From positions 806,001-870,000 of the forward strand of contig JADJEV010000005.1 of assembly GCA_016708905.1 (NCBI GenBank): 64,000 nt of DNA, given 5' to 3'. This DNA comes from Candidatus Methylophosphatis roskildensis (GTDB lineage: Bacteria; Pseudomonadota; Gammaproteobacteria; Burkholderiales; Rhodocyclaceae). This document shows, piece after piece, positions 54,189-63,387 of this stretch (position 1 is its first letter; each line of letters begins with the position of its first letter). The notes beneath the pieces were generated by a model. It was not told the origin of the DNA. It searched no databases and saw only the letters and a program-made list of their open reading frames with translations. A program made the translations under genes and the position numbers.

Positions 54189-54712
54189 CGAGGAGCTCCA
54201 ACGTCGAGTGTTTGTTTCTGGTTCAGTGGCAGGTAGTTGATCACCAGGGAATCTCCCTGCAATGCTTCCAATTGATAGGAGCCGTCCAGCTTTTCTCCCA
54301 CCGAGGCCAGCATGACCAGATCGCCACGCGCAAGGAGAAACACCGCCTTGACACCATCGTCATAGCGTCCCATGAACGAGAAGGGAAGCGGCGGCGCCTG
54401 TGGTGGCGGGGGCGGCGGGGGCGGAATTGCCGCCTGCGGCGGGGGAGGCGGGGGCGGCACGAACCAGCTCGCCGACTTGAAAAGATCCGGCGTCTTGCCG
54501 TCGAGCGCCTGCCGTGGCTCGGGGGCGAGCGCAGTCTGCCGGACTTCGGCATCCGGCGCCGCCGCAGGCGCAGGCTGCGTCGTGGTCCGCGATCGCGCCG
54601 CGGGTTCGATGACTTTGCTGTCATCGTTAGTATCCTGAGGTGCAAACCAGGCCAGCAGGGCGACCCCGAGCAGCGCAAGCGCCAACAGCGTTTGCGTACG
54701 TGTCAGCTTCAT
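54185..54712 (-). CDS. PilP/GspC-like periplasmic linker protein
   Basis: A 175-residue protein: N-terminal membrane anchor (QTLLALALLGVALLAWFAP), a long proline-rich stretch with two polyproline runs (about 83-107), then an 60-residue beta domain (FSFMGRYDDGVKAVFLLARG, SLVINYLPLNQKQTLDVG) like the homology region of GspC or PilP. This would link the inner-membrane complex to the secretin. It overlaps its neighbours by 4 bp on both sides. Assignment is by fold pattern and position. Confidence 0.7.
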   Translation of the reverse strand: MKLTRTQTLLALALLGVALLAWFAPQDTNDDSKVIEPAARSRTTTQPAPAAAPDAEVRQTALAPEPRQALDGKTPDLFKSASWFVPPPPPPPQAAIPPPPPPPPQAPPLPFSFMGRYDDGVKAVFLLARGDLVMLASVGEKLDGSYQLEALQGDSLVINYLPLNQKQTLDVGAPR

Positions 54713-55254
54713 CTGGCACGCTCCAAGTAGAGAATGAAGGTGATCTTGGCGTCAACCGATCCATCGGCGATCTTTTCGCGCTTGAACAACAGCGATTCCA
54801 GCGCGAGCGCCGGAACCGCTTCCAGCGCACCCACGGTAAATCTGCGAAGCTGCGGATAGCTGCCCTTGAGCGGAAAGATGATCCTGTACTGCTCGATCTT
54901 GGCGTTCGGGTTGGACAACAGGATGTATTCGCCCTGTTCGAGCGTGACGCCATTGGCCGCAGCGCTTTCGAATATCTTCTGCAGCCAGTCCGGCGTGCTG
55001 CCGGACTGGGGCAGGCTGCGATAGAACTTCTCGACCTTCGCTTCCGCGGTCTCGGGGGGCGTCGTTTCCGTTTTTGGTGGCGCGCTGCGAATGCGCTCGA
55101 TTTCCCGCTCCAGCTTAGAGACCCGTTCCTGTTGCGGCACGACCACCGATCCGATCAGGACCGCCGCAACGACCAGCAACGCGATACCGGCCAGGCCGGG
55201 CCGGCCGATCAGTCCAAGCCAGTACCGGATGTGCTGCATGACGGCCGCCATCAT
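54709..55254 (-). CDS. PilO/GspM-like inner membrane protein
   Basis: A 181-residue protein with one membrane helix (GLAGIALLVVAAVLIGSVVV, about 19-38), a coiled coil (QERVSKLEREIERIRSA) and a ferredoxin-like periplasmic domain (YRIIFPLKGSYPQLRRFTVG, ALALESLLFKREK). The helix-coil-domain layout and its place after the PilN-like gene mark it as PilO/GspM. ATG 55254 overlaps the previous stop (ATGA). Confidence 0.78.
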   Translation of the reverse strand: MMAAVMQHIRYWLGLIGRPGLAGIALLVVAAVLIGSVVVPQQERVSKLEREIERIRSAPPKTETTPPETAEAKVEKFYRSLPQSGSTPDWLQKIFESAAANGVTLEQGEYILLSNPNAKIEQYRIIFPLKGSYPQLRRFTVGALEAVPALALESLLFKREKIADGSVDAKITFILYLERAR

Positions 55255-55778
55255 GACCGAACCGTCCAACCGGCAGTGATACGAAAACGCACGGGCTTGT
55301 CGCGGTCCTGCTGATTGATCTGGTGGGTCTGCAGCGAAATCCCCGAAAGCATGGTTTGCCCCTGCAGGTACCGAACGTAATCGAGCATCTCCGTGAAGTC
55401 CTTCGCCTCGCCGGTCAGGATCAGTTCCCGCTTGTGGGCATCCGGTTCGATCGACAGCAATGCAACCTTTTGCGGCGCTTCCTCGAGCGCATGGAACAGC
55501 GGGTTCCACGGCGTATTGAGCTCCAATGCAACATTGGCCAGTATCCGGGTCTCCCGTTCGAACCGCTGGGCGTCCGCCCCCTCGCGCTGCGGCGCCTCGC
55601 GTCCAGGCTTCTTGCTCAGGTTCGCCAGCTTTGCATCGAGCGCACGTCCGTCGGCGGAGAGCTGCCATGCCGACCAGCCGGCGTAACCGGCCGCTGCAAC
55701 GCCGGCAATCAGGAGCACCGCATTGATCCAGCCGTGCGGCAGCTCGTTGCGTCGAAAATCGAGTGTCAATGCACGCAT
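55251..55778 (-). CDS. PilN-like inner membrane protein
   Basis: A 175-residue protein with a short cytoplasmic start (TLDFRRNELPHG), one membrane helix (about 19-40), a linker helix and a periplasmic domain (APQKVALLSIEPDAHKRELI, GEAKDFTEMLDYVRYLQ). The short cytoplasmic N-terminus would contact the PilM-like protein, as in type IV pili. A complete GspL would have that part fused, so the locus follows the pilus-type split. Confidence 0.8.
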   Translation of the reverse strand: MRALTLDFRRNELPHGWINAVLLIAGVAAAGYAGWSAWQLSADGRALDAKLANLSKKPGREAPQREGADAQRFERETRILANVALELNTPWNPLFHALEEAPQKVALLSIEPDAHKRELILTGEAKDFTEMLDYVRYLQGQTMLSGISLQTHQINQQDRDKPVRFRITAGWTVRS

Positions 55779-55788
55779 CGTTGCGACC

Positions 55789-56611
55789 CTATCCGACCAG
55801 CGCCAGACCGAAGGCGCCGTCGGTTACCGGAGAAAAACCCGAGCGTGCGGGCAATTGCAGCTGTTTGATCGAAAACGCGGAGTCGTGCCGAACCGCGAGC
55901 ACGGCCACCTCCGGGCAAAACACCAGCACCTCGCCGGTCGATGCTGCATCGAACCCTGCCAGGTGCTGCTCGCGCATGACCAGATTCGGCAGATCCTCCA
56001 TCCATCTGCGGCCGATTCGCAGACTGCGCAGCCAGCGCCAGGTTCCTTCCTCGAAGCGCGCGAGAACCAGCCGACCCTGTTCCACGACCGCCAGCCACAG
56101 GCTGCGATTGTCGATCTGCTGGCGCCACTGATTGAACGCCGCAGCCAGATAAGGCTGTACGGAAACCAACTTGATGCCGGACTCCTCCGCTCGCGACGAC
56201 AGCGCCGTGAGGAAATCGGTCGCCATCGCACAGGCGACACGTGGCACCCCTGCGCGCTCGTAACTGACACGCAGTTCCCAGCCTTCTGCGTCATGGCCAA
56301 AGACCTGCGAAAAGCAGTGACGCGCGTAAGCACGTTCTTCTTCGCCCGTCAGGTTGCCCGCCGTCCCCTGCGGCGTTAGCAACTGATAGTGCGCGAAGTG
56401 ATTTGACACGAGAATCTCGAGCTTGCCGACGCCGCCGGTCAATTCGCGCAACGCGGACTCGAGCCCGAACATCGCCCCGTGCCAGTCGACCTGGTGGCCG
56501 GGTTCGGCCTTAGACCTGTTTGAGCGCGACGCTCTTGCGCGACAGCCCGGTGAGCCGCAGGGCAATCACACGCCGCGGACTCACGAAGAGTCGTAGCAGA
56601 TCAGTCGACAA
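55789..56611 (-). CDS. PilM-like actin-fold protein (frame broken near the N-terminus)
   Basis: About 270 residues. The main frame (MFGLESALRELTGGVGKLEI onward) shows the actin-like pattern of PilM/GspL cytoplasmic parts (LEILVSNHFAHYQLL, LWLAVVEQGRLVLARFEEGT). Its natural N-terminus (STDLLRLFVSPRRVIALRLT) is in another frame, opening at TTG 56611 over the gspE stop or at GTG 56584, and joins near 56508-56514. A 1- or 2-base indel there is required. It probably recruits the PilN-like protein and the ATPase. Confidence 0.7.
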
Positions 56612-58289
56612 AAGTGACACGGTTGGTCTCGCTCAATGTCGTATCGCCGCGCTTGACCAGCCCAAGCGCGGACTCCCTGAGGAATTGCAGTCCGTTGCTC
56701 ACTGCCGCGTCCTTGATGGCACGAATCGGCGCACGCGCGACGATGAGCTCGCGGATTTCATCGTTCAACTGCAGCACCTCGGCGATCGCCTTGCGCCCCT
56801 TGTAGCCGGTACCACGGCATTGCCCGCAACCACGGCCGGCGCGAAAACTCCAATCCGCGACATCGGTCCGGGTCAGGCCGGAATCGGCGAGCAGCCCGTC
56901 GCCCGGCTTGTCCGGCGCTGCGCAATGCGGGCAGTTGACGCGAACCAGGCGCTGCGCCAGCACCGCGTTGAGGGCCGAAACGAAGCTGTACGGATCGACG
57001 CCCATATGGGTGAATCGACCCAGCACGTCGAACACGTTGTTGGCGTGCACGGTCGTGAATACCAAGTGGCCGGTCAGCGCCGACTGGATCGCGATCTGCG
57101 CGGTTTCCGCGTCGCGGATTTCGCCGACCATGATCTTGTCCGGGTCGTGACGCAGGATCGAGCGCAGGCCGCGGGCGAAGGTCAGGCCCTTCTTCTCATT
57201 GACCGGAATCTGCAGGACACCCGGCAATCCATATTCGACCGGATCCTCGATGGTGATGATCTTGTCGCGCCCGTGGTTGATTTCGCTGATCGCCGCATAC
57301 AGCGTGGTGGTCTTGCCGGAACCGGTCGGGCCGGTGACCAGGAACATGCCGTACGGTTCGTTCGCCAGCTTGCGCAACAGCACCATCATGCTGTCGTCGA
57401 AACCCAGGTAGTCGAGGCGCAAGCCGCGCATCTGGTCGGCCAGGGCCTGCTTGTCCAGTATCCGCAGCACGGCGTCCTCGCCGTGGATCGACGGCATGAC
57501 CGAAACGCGGAAATCGACCTCGCGCCCGCGTGTAAGCACGCGGAAGCGACCATCCTGCGGCACCCGCCGCTCGGCAATATCGAGTTCGGCCATCACCTTG
57601 ACGCGCGAGATCACCTGTTCGACCATGTCGACCCCGGCGACCGAGCCGATCATATTGAGCACGCCATCGATGCGGTACTTGATCACCAGTCCGGTCGGCG
57701 TCGATTCCAGGTGAATGTCCGATGCATCGGACTTCAGCGCGTCGTAAAGGGTCGAGCGAACCAGCTTGACCACCGGTGAAGTGTCTTCGGCGATGGTCTT
57801 GAAAGAAAGGTCGTCCACGCCGGATGCCGCGGTCTCGCTGGCCGCCTCGGCCGGCAGCATGCCGTCCATCGCGCGCAGGTTTTCTTCATAGCGCGACATG
57901 TAGGCGGCAATGTCGGAACGATGCGCAATGAATACCAGGAAGCGCTGATTGACTCGCGACTCCGCCCAGTCGAGCACGCCGGTGTTGAACGGATCGCCGA
58001 TTACCACGATCAGCCCCTTGCCTTCCGGACCGCTGAACACCAGGCACTCGCGCGCCATGGCCTCGGCAAAAGAGACCCGATCGAATGCCGGCTTCAACTG
58101 ATGCAACTGATACATCGTCAGCGTCGGGTAGTGCAGGGTTTCACCCAGGGCAGCGACGAAATCGTCGGGCTCGAGCCCCGCCTGCTCTTCAAGGACCGCA
58201 ACCACCGGCTGGCGCGCCGATTCCGCCACCGCGCGCGCCTTCTGCAATTCCGCCTGCGTGAAACGGCGGGGCGAAACGACCGCATTCAT
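56601..58289 (-). CDS. gspE: Type II secretion / pilus assembly ATPase GspE
   Basis: A 562-residue ATPase. The N-terminal MshEN-like domain (about 1-150) precedes the secretion ATPase core: Asp boxes (SDIHLESTPTGLVIKYRIDG), Walker A GPTGSGKTTT, Walker B IMVGEIRDAETA, His box LVFTTVHANN, and a tetracysteine zinc motif CPHC...CGQC. It powers pseudopilus extension. ATG 58289 overlaps the gspF stop (ATGA). Confidence 0.93.
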   Translation of the reverse strand: MNAVVSPRRFTQAELQKARAVAESARQPVVAVLEEQAGLEPDDFVAALGETLHYPTLTMYQLHQLKPAFDRVSFAEAMARECLVFSGPEGKGLIVVIGDPFNTGVLDWAESRVNQRFLVFIAHRSDIAAYMSRYEENLRAMDGMLPAEAASETAASGVDDLSFKTIAEDTSPVVKLVRSTLYDALKSDASDIHLESTPTGLVIKYRIDGVLNMIGSVAGVDMVEQVISRVKVMAELDIAERRVPQDGRFRVLTRGREVDFRVSVMPSIHGEDAVLRILDKQALADQMRGLRLDYLGFDDSMMVLLRKLANEPYGMFLVTGPTGSGKTTTLYAAISEINHGRDKIITIEDPVEYGLPGVLQIPVNEKKGLTFARGLRSILRHDPDKIMVGEIRDAETAQIAIQSALTGHLVFTTVHANNVFDVLGRFTHMGVDPYSFVSALNAVLAQRLVRVNCPHCAAPDKPGDGLLADSGLTRTDVADWSFRAGRGCGQCRGTGYKGRKAIAEVLQLNDEIRELIVARAPIRAIKDAAVSNGLQFLRESALGLVKRGDTTLSETNRVTFVD

Positions 58290-59473
58290 TGGATGCTCCC
58301 GGCAAGTTCGAAGATCGGGAAATACATCATAACCACCACGGTGCCGATGACCGCCCCGATGAACAGCATCAGCACCGGTTCGAAGACACGGGCGAACCAA
58401 TCGACCCAGCGGGCGATTTCTTCGTCATAAAAGGCCGCGATCCGCTCCATCATCTCCCCCATCTGCCCGGTGCGCTCTCCGACCCGCAGCATGCGCAGCG
58501 CGACCGGCGTGGTCAGCCCGTGCGCCTCCATCGACTGCGAGATCGATCGGCCTTCGCGCACGCCCTCGGCGGCGAGCTGAAGCCGGACGCGCAGCCGCGT
58601 ATGCAACAGCTCGCTGGTCATCGACAGCGAACTCAGAATCGGCATTCCGCCGCGCAACAGCATTCCCACCGTACGGTAGAAGCGGGCAAGCTGGTAAACG
58701 CGCACGCGTTCGCCGATCGCCGGAATTCTCGACACCTGGGCGAGCAGCCATGCATGCGTGCTCTTGCGGGTAACCCACACGAGGAACAGCGTCGCAAGAG
58801 CGCCGCCGACGATCAGTACGGTCTCGCCATGTTCGTTGACGAATCCGCCCCATCTAACCAGCAACTTGGCCAGCGCCGGGATGTTGGTTCCCATATCCTC
58901 GAAGATCCGCGAAAAGCGCGGCACCACGTACAACAGCAAGAACGCCACGACCATCGAGCCGACGCCCAGCAGCAGGAACGGATAGATCGCAGCACTCACC
59001 AGCTTCTTCTTCACCACGTCGAGCTGGCCTTGGTAGGCGACGTACCGGCGCAGCGCTTCGGGCAGGTCGGAGGTCTTTTCCGACGCCCGGACCGTTGCCA
59101 CGAAAAGAGGCGGAAACACCTCGGGCTGCGCGGCCAGCGCCTGCGACAGGGGTTGTCCTTCGTAAAGACTGGCGACAATGCGCGAAAGCACCTGCGCCCG
59201 CTCCGGGTGTGACTCCTTTTCCTTCAGCGTTTCCAGCGATTCGACCATTGCCAGGCCGGCTTCGAGCAGGGTAAGCAATTCCTGTGCGAACATGCCGAGC
59301 GGAAAGGCATGGCGACGCCTCCCAAGCGCGCGCAAGGTTTGCGGCGATCTGACCGACAGCACCGCATAGCCCTGCGCTTTGGCGAGGCGAGCGGCATCCT
59401 GCGAGTCGCTGGCATCGAGTGCCAGACGCGTCACGGCACCGCCATCGCGCATCACCTTTACGTCAAAGCGCAT
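58286..59473 (-). CDS. gspF: Type II secretion inner membrane platform protein GspF
   Basis: A 395-residue protein with two copies of the T2SSF domain (ELLTLLEAGLAMVESLETLK and YRTVGMLLRGGMPILSSLSM) and three membrane helices (about 165-190, 210-230 and 365-390). Start ATG 59473 (MRFDVKVMRDGG) is used; the open frame extends 17 codons further without conservation. Confidence 0.92.
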   Translation of the reverse strand: MRFDVKVMRDGGAVTRLALDASDSQDAARLAKAQGYAVLSVRSPQTLRALGRRRHAFPLGMFAQELLTLLEAGLAMVESLETLKEKESHPERAQVLSRIVASLYEGQPLSQALAAQPEVFPPLFVATVRASEKTSDLPEALRRYVAYQGQLDVVKKKLVSAAIYPFLLLGVGSMVVAFLLLYVVPRFSRIFEDMGTNIPALAKLLVRWGGFVNEHGETVLIVGGALATLFLVWVTRKSTHAWLLAQVSRIPAIGERVRVYQLARFYRTVGMLLRGGMPILSSLSMTSELLHTRLRVRLQLAAEGVREGRSISQSMEAHGLTTPVALRMLRVGERTGQMGEMMERIAAFYDEEIARWVDWFARVFEPVLMLFIGAVIGTVVVMMYFPIFELAGSIQ

Positions 59474-59549
59474 TCCTGCTTGGTCCCGTACTTGCGGAAC
59501 GACCGCCCACTTCCGGCCACCCACGCCTTCGATCCATGAATTAGCCGGG

Positions 59550-59993
59550 TCACTCCCAGCTATTGATGTCGGCGGCTTCGTCTGCGCCGCCGGCCTGGCC
59601 GTCCTTGCCGAACGACCACAGGTCGTAGTCGCCGTGCTCGCCCGGCCGCTTGTACTGATAGGTCGTACCCCACGGATCGGCCGGCACCGCCTTCTTCAGG
59701 TACGGCCCGTCCCACTTGGTTTCGTTGGCCGGCTTCGCATTCAGCGCCGCCAGCCCCTGCTCGGTGCTCGGGTAGTGCCCGGTGTCCAGCCGGTACTGGT
59801 CGAGCGCCTTGCCCAGCGCTTCGATCTGCGCACGCGCCGTCTTGACTTCCGATTTGCCGACCTGCTTGAAGTACTGCGGGGCGACGTATCCGGCCAGCAG
59901 ACCGATGATCAGCATCACCACCAACAGTTCGAGCAGGGTAAAACCGCGCTGCACCAGCGCGCGCCTGCGGTTTGTTCGACTATGGAGACTCAC
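59550..59993 (-). CDS. gspG: Major pseudopilin GspG
   Basis: A 147-residue major pseudopilin. Leader ending LVQRG^FTLLELLVVMLIIGLLAGY with Glu at +5, and the GspG calcium-site end DPWGTTYQYKRPGEHGDYDL and GADEAADINSW. Start GTG 59993 gives a leader of normal length; the open frame runs far upstream without conservation. First gene of the locus, 76 bp before gspF. Confidence 0.93.
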   Translation of the reverse strand: MSLHSRTNRRRALVQRGFTLLELLVVMLIIGLLAGYVAPQYFKQVGKSEVKTARAQIEALGKALDQYRLDTGHYPSTEQGLAALNAKPANETKWDGPYLKKAVPADPWGTTYQYKRPGEHGDYDLWSFGKDGQAGGADEAADINSWE

Positions 59994-60452
59994 TGCAACA
60001 CCCCTCGACCGTAACGACTCTTGACGCGAAAAGACGCGCATTTTACCGCCGCTCGGGCGGCAATTCTCTCTGTAATTGTAACCGCACATGTCCGGGGCGT
60101 CGAAGCCTAAGCATTTGTGGCAAAACGACGACAACACAAAAAATATCCCGTATGCGTGGTCCGTGGCGGCCTCGGCCGCGATTGATCGACCGCCAGCCGG
60201 ACCCGTCCGGAACGTTAAGCCTGCGTCCCGCGCCGGCGCAACGGATTCAAGGGACCGCTTTGCCGCCCAATTCTGCGCTTCGCAGTCGGCCTTTCCCGAC
60301 GATCGAGGAGATCGCCACCGCTCGCCTGCCCGCCCATGCCGGAATGTCGCAGCGCAACACAACTTGTGCGGATTCTCCGACACCGCGAGAATGCGAGCGT
60401 TGATCGAAGCCTGCGCCTTGGAGCCCGATCCGCTCATCGAGGAGGAACCAGA
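59994..60452. other. Divergent spacer between secretion locus and cytochrome gene
   Basis: A 459-bp spacer. It contains a GC-rich hairpin CCGCC-N5-GGCGG (60046-60060) about 55 bp upstream of gspG and an AT-rich patch near 60120-60150. Open frames across it have no coding character. No convincing promoter pair was found. Confidence 0.45.
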
Positions 60453-60764
60453 ATGAACAAGACTAACGCTACTGCGCTGGCCTTCGCCGCCGGCTTCGCG
60501 GGACTGTCGCCCGCGCCTGCGCAGGCTGGCGACCCGAACCTGGCGCGCAACCTTTCGGCAACCTGCGCCAACTGCCATGGCACCAATGGCAGGAGTCTGG
60601 GCGGCATGGAATCGCTGGCCGGGGTAGACAAAAACAAGCTGCTCGACAAGCTCAAGGCGTTTCGCAGCGACGCCAAGCCCGCGACCATCATGCACCAGAT
60701 CTCCAAAGGCTATAGCGAAGAACAACTCGACCTGATCGCCGGCTGGTTCGCGGCGCAGAAGTGA
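60453..60764 (+). CDS. Monohaem c-type cytochrome, partner of the flavoprotein
   Basis: A 103-residue periplasmic cytochrome. A signal peptide ends near AQA (about 25), with one haem site CANCH (about 38-42) and Met candidates downstream. GAGGAGG lies 7 bp before ATG 60453. It is followed after 11 bp by an FCSD flavoprotein gene, so it likely accepts electrons from it. Classical FccA is often dihaem; this one has a single CxxCH. Confidence 0.88.
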   Translation: MNKTNATALAFAAGFAGLSPAPAQAGDPNLARNLSATCANCHGTNGRSLGGMESLAGVDKNKLLDKLKAFRSDAKPATIMHQISKGYSEEQLDLIAGWFAAQK

Positions 60765-60775
60765 AAGGGAGACAC

Positions 60776-62053
60776 ATGAGGCAATTCGACAGACGCGAGT
60801 TCCTGCGCGCCGCCGGCGGCGCCGGCGCCATGGCCGCCCTCTACGGCTGTGGCGTGGCCGGTTCGAAGGCATCCGGCCATGTGGTGGTGGTTGGCGGTGG
60901 CTACGGCGGGGCCACCGCCGCCAAGTACCTGCGCATGTGGAGCCAGGGCAGCGTCGAGGTTACGCTGATCGAGCGCAATCCCCGGTTCGTTTCCTGCCCA
61001 ATCTCCAACCTCGTCATCGCCGGCGAAAAGACCCTGGCCGAAATCACGGTCGGCTACGAGGGACTGCAGAAGTACGGTGTGAAGCTCGTGCACGGCGACG
61101 TCGTTGCCGTTGATGCCGACAGGCGCAGCCTGAAACTCGCCAGCGGCGACACCCTGTCATGGGACCGGCTGGTGCTCGCTCCGGGGATCGACTTCATGTA
61201 CTACAGCCTGCCCGGCCTTGACAACGCGGCGGCGCAGGAAACCATTCTGCACGCCTGGAAGGCCGGCGCACAAACCTTGGCCCTGCGCAAGCAGTTGCAG
61301 GCGATGCCGGACGGCGGCATCTACGCCCTGTGCGTTCCCAAGGCGCCCTACCGATGCCCGCCCGGCCCCTACGAACGGGCCAGCCTGGTGGCCTGGTACT
61401 TCAAACAGAACAAACCCAGGTCCAAGGTGCTGATCCTCGACGCCAACGAGGACATCGTGTCCAAGAGGGGCCTGTTCATGAAGGCCTGGGCCGATGCCTA
61501 TGCGGGCATCATCGAATACCGGGCGCAGAGCGAACTGCGCGATGTCGATGTCGCCAATCGCACCGCCATCCTGGAGTTCGACAAGGTCAAGGCCGACGTA
61601 CTCAACGTGGTGCCGCCGCAGCGGGCCGGGTCGATCGCCCTGCAGGCCGGACTGATCGACGTCAACCAGCGCTGGTGCAGCGTGGACTGGCTGTCGATGG
61701 AATCGACCGCAGCCAGGGGCATCCACGTATTGGGCGACGCCTGCTTCCCGGCCCCGGCCATGCCCAAGTCCGGCCACATGGCCAACCAGCACGCCAAGCT
61801 GGCGGCGGCGGCCATCCTGAACCTGCTGGCCGGCCAGCGGCCCAGCGATCAACCGATGGTCGTAAACACCTGCTACAGCTTCGTCGACAACCGGAATGTC
61901 ATCCACGTCGCCTCGGTCCATGCCTACGACGCGCAAGCCAGGACGTTGCAGCCAGTCAAGGGCGCCGGCGGCTTGTCGTCCGCGCCGAACGAGATGGAGG
62001 GCAAGTTCGCGCTGGCCTGGGCGAGAAACATCTGGGCCGACATGCTCGGCTGA
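60776..62053 (+). CDS. fccB: Flavocytochrome c sulfide dehydrogenase flavoprotein subunit
   Basis: A 425-residue Tat-exported flavoprotein (DRREFLRAAGGAGAMAALYG). FAD-binding GGGYGGATAAKYLR (about 41), the FVSCPISN motif whose Cys (about 74) binds FAD covalently in the family, and the redox disulfide pair in RCPPGPYE (about 194) and NTCYSF (about 366) are all present, as is GDACFPAPAMPKSGHMANQH. It oxidises sulfide to sulfur/polysulfide and passes electrons to cytochrome c. SoxF is a close relative. ATG 60776 with AAAGGGA upstream is preferred to GTG 60761. Confidence 0.9.
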   Translation: MRQFDRREFLRAAGGAGAMAALYGCGVAGSKASGHVVVVGGGYGGATAAKYLRMWSQGSVEVTLIERNPRFVSCPISNLVIAGEKTLAEITVGYEGLQKYGVKLVHGDVVAVDADRRSLKLASGDTLSWDRLVLAPGIDFMYYSLPGLDNAAAQETILHAWKAGAQTLALRKQLQAMPDGGIYALCVPKAPYRCPPGPYERASLVAWYFKQNKPRSKVLILDANEDIVSKRGLFMKAWADAYAGIIEYRAQSELRDVDVANRTAILEFDKVKADVLNVVPPQRAGSIALQAGLIDVNQRWCSVDWLSMESTAARGIHVLGDACFPAPAMPKSGHMANQHAKLAAAAILNLLAGQRPSDQPMVVNTCYSFVDNRNVIHVASVHAYDAQARTLQPVKGAGGLSSAPNEMEGKFALAWARNIWADMLG

Positions 62054-62170
62054 GTTCCAGAAAACCCGGCCAGATCACGGGCTGATGACGCAGGCTGCGC
62101 GGCAGGTGCCTTGGCGACGTCATCGGCGTAGAATAGTGTCCTACCCGAATTCGGCCTCCCGGGAGGCATC

Positions 62171-62875
62171 GTGAGAATAGCCCTGCTGGAAGATGATCCT
62201 GTCCAATCGACGACGCTTGCCGCCTGGCTGCGCGAGGCGAGCCATGATGTCCACGTCTACGCAACTGCCCGGGATCTCAAACGGGATGTCGGGCGCGAGA
62301 GCTTCGACGTATTTCTGCTCGACTGGATGCTTCCCGAGCAATCGGGCGAAGAGATGCTGCACTGGCTGCGTGAACAGCGCGGCGAATCGGTGCCGATCAT
62401 CTTCCTTACCGCACGCAACGCCGAGGAAGACATTGTCGCAGCCCTTTCGGCGGGCGCCGACGACTACATGGTCAAGCCCTTGCGCCGGGCGGAAATGCTT
62501 TCGCGCATTGCCGCGGTATGGCGACGCAGCCAGCCGCGCAGCCGCGAACAAGACATCGTCGAACATCCGCCGTATCGCTTCGATGTCACCACCCATCGGG
62601 CACTGCGCAACGGGGTACCGGTCGAACTGACCGAGAAGGAATTCAACCTCGCGGTGTTTCTGTTTCGCAACCTCGGACGTTTGCTGTCGCGCGGACACCT
62701 GCTCGAAGCCGTGTGGGGCCGCAATGCCTCGGTGGCGACGCGCACGGTCGACACCCATGTCAGCCGGGTGCGCAGCAAACTCGAACTGCGGCCCGAAAAC
62801 GGCTTCCGCCTGACACCCGCCTACAATTATGGTTACCGCCTGGAAATCCTGCCGACGGACGAAGAAAAAACCTGA
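62171..62875 (+). CDS. OmpR-family response regulator
   Basis: A 234-residue regulator. The receiver domain has acidic residues E7/D8/D9, phosphoacceptor D51 (FLLDWMLPEQ) and the switch LTARNAEED with MVKPLRRAEML. The winged-helix DNA-binding domain follows (VELTEKEFNLAVFLFRNLGR, VDTHVSRVRSKLEL). The start is GTG 62171. No histidine kinase is adjacent, so it is an orphan within the window. Behind mscL lies a LysM/FecR-like gene; such proteins often accompany this type of regulator. Confidence 0.92.
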   Translation: MRIALLEDDPVQSTTLAAWLREASHDVHVYATARDLKRDVGRESFDVFLLDWMLPEQSGEEMLHWLREQRGESVPIIFLTARNAEEDIVAALSAGADDYMVKPLRRAEMLSRIAAVWRRSQPRSREQDIVEHPPYRFDVTTHRALRNGVPVELTEKEFNLAVFLFRNLGRLLSRGHLLEAVWGRNASVATRTVDTHVSRVRSKLELRPENGFRLTPAYNYGYRLEILPTDEEKT

Positions 62876-62903
62876 GCCGCATCTCGCGCCTGGAGAAACG
62901 CAA

Positions 62904-62924
62904 AACGGCGCCTACGGCGCCGTT
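62904..62924. terminator. Bidirectional hairpin between regulator and mscL
   Basis: A perfect 9-bp stem AACGGCGCC / GGCGCCGTT with loop TAC lies between two convergent genes. On the minus strand it is followed by a T-rich stretch (TTTTGCGTTT), so it may serve mainly mscL. Confidence 0.6.
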
Positions 62925-62955
62925 CTCGCGACTACTCTTGCCAGTGTTACGCGAC

Positions 62956-63387
62956 TCAGGCCTTGCCCTTGAGTGCATCGCGGATCTCGCGCAGCAGAAC
63001 AACGTCTTCCGGCGTCGGCGTTTCGGCGGGCGGCGTTTCCTTCTTGGCCATGTTCATCATCTTCACCATCCAGAAGATGATGAATGCCAGAATGATGAAG
63101 TTGATCGCTACGGTGATGAAGTTGCCGTAGGCGAACAGCGGTACGCCGGCCTTGGTGAGTGCTTCATAGGTCATCGGCCCGGCATAGTTCGCCGGGGCGT
63201 CGGCCAGTTTGACGAAAAAATTGGAGAAATCCAGGCCGCCGAAGATCTTGCCGACGATCGGCATGATCATGTCCTTGACCAGCGAATCGACGATCTTGCC
63301 GAACGCGCCGCCGATGATCACGCCTACGGCGAGATCCATGACATTGCCCTTCAGGGCAAACTCCTTGAACTCCGACATCATGCTCAC
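62956..63387 (-). CDS. mscL: Large-conductance mechanosensitive channel
   Basis: A 143-residue MscL (EFKEFALKGNVMDLAVGVII start, GGAFGKIVDSLVKDMIMPIV, second helix FITVAINFIILAFIIFWMVK, C-terminal helix VVLLREIRDALKGKA). It opens under membrane tension during osmotic downshock. GTG 63387 has AAGGAG at the right distance; the following ATGs at 63381 or 63378 are alternatives. Confidence 0.95.
   Translation of the reverse strand: MSMMSEFKEFALKGNVMDLAVGVIIGGAFGKIVDSLVKDMIMPIVGKIFGGLDFSNFFVKLADAPANYAGPMTYEALTKAGVPLFAYGNFITVAINFIILAFIIFWMVKMMNMAKKETPPAETPTPEDVVLLREIRDALKGKA

Noticed and set aside
54372..54638. Glycine-rich plus-strand protein
   Set aside because: Antisense of the polyproline stretches of the PilP-like gene; Gly runs mirror the Pro codons.
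60088..60456. Small plus-strand gene before the cytochrome
   Set aside because: No ribosome site, unnatural composition, and it overlaps the well-marked cytochrome start.
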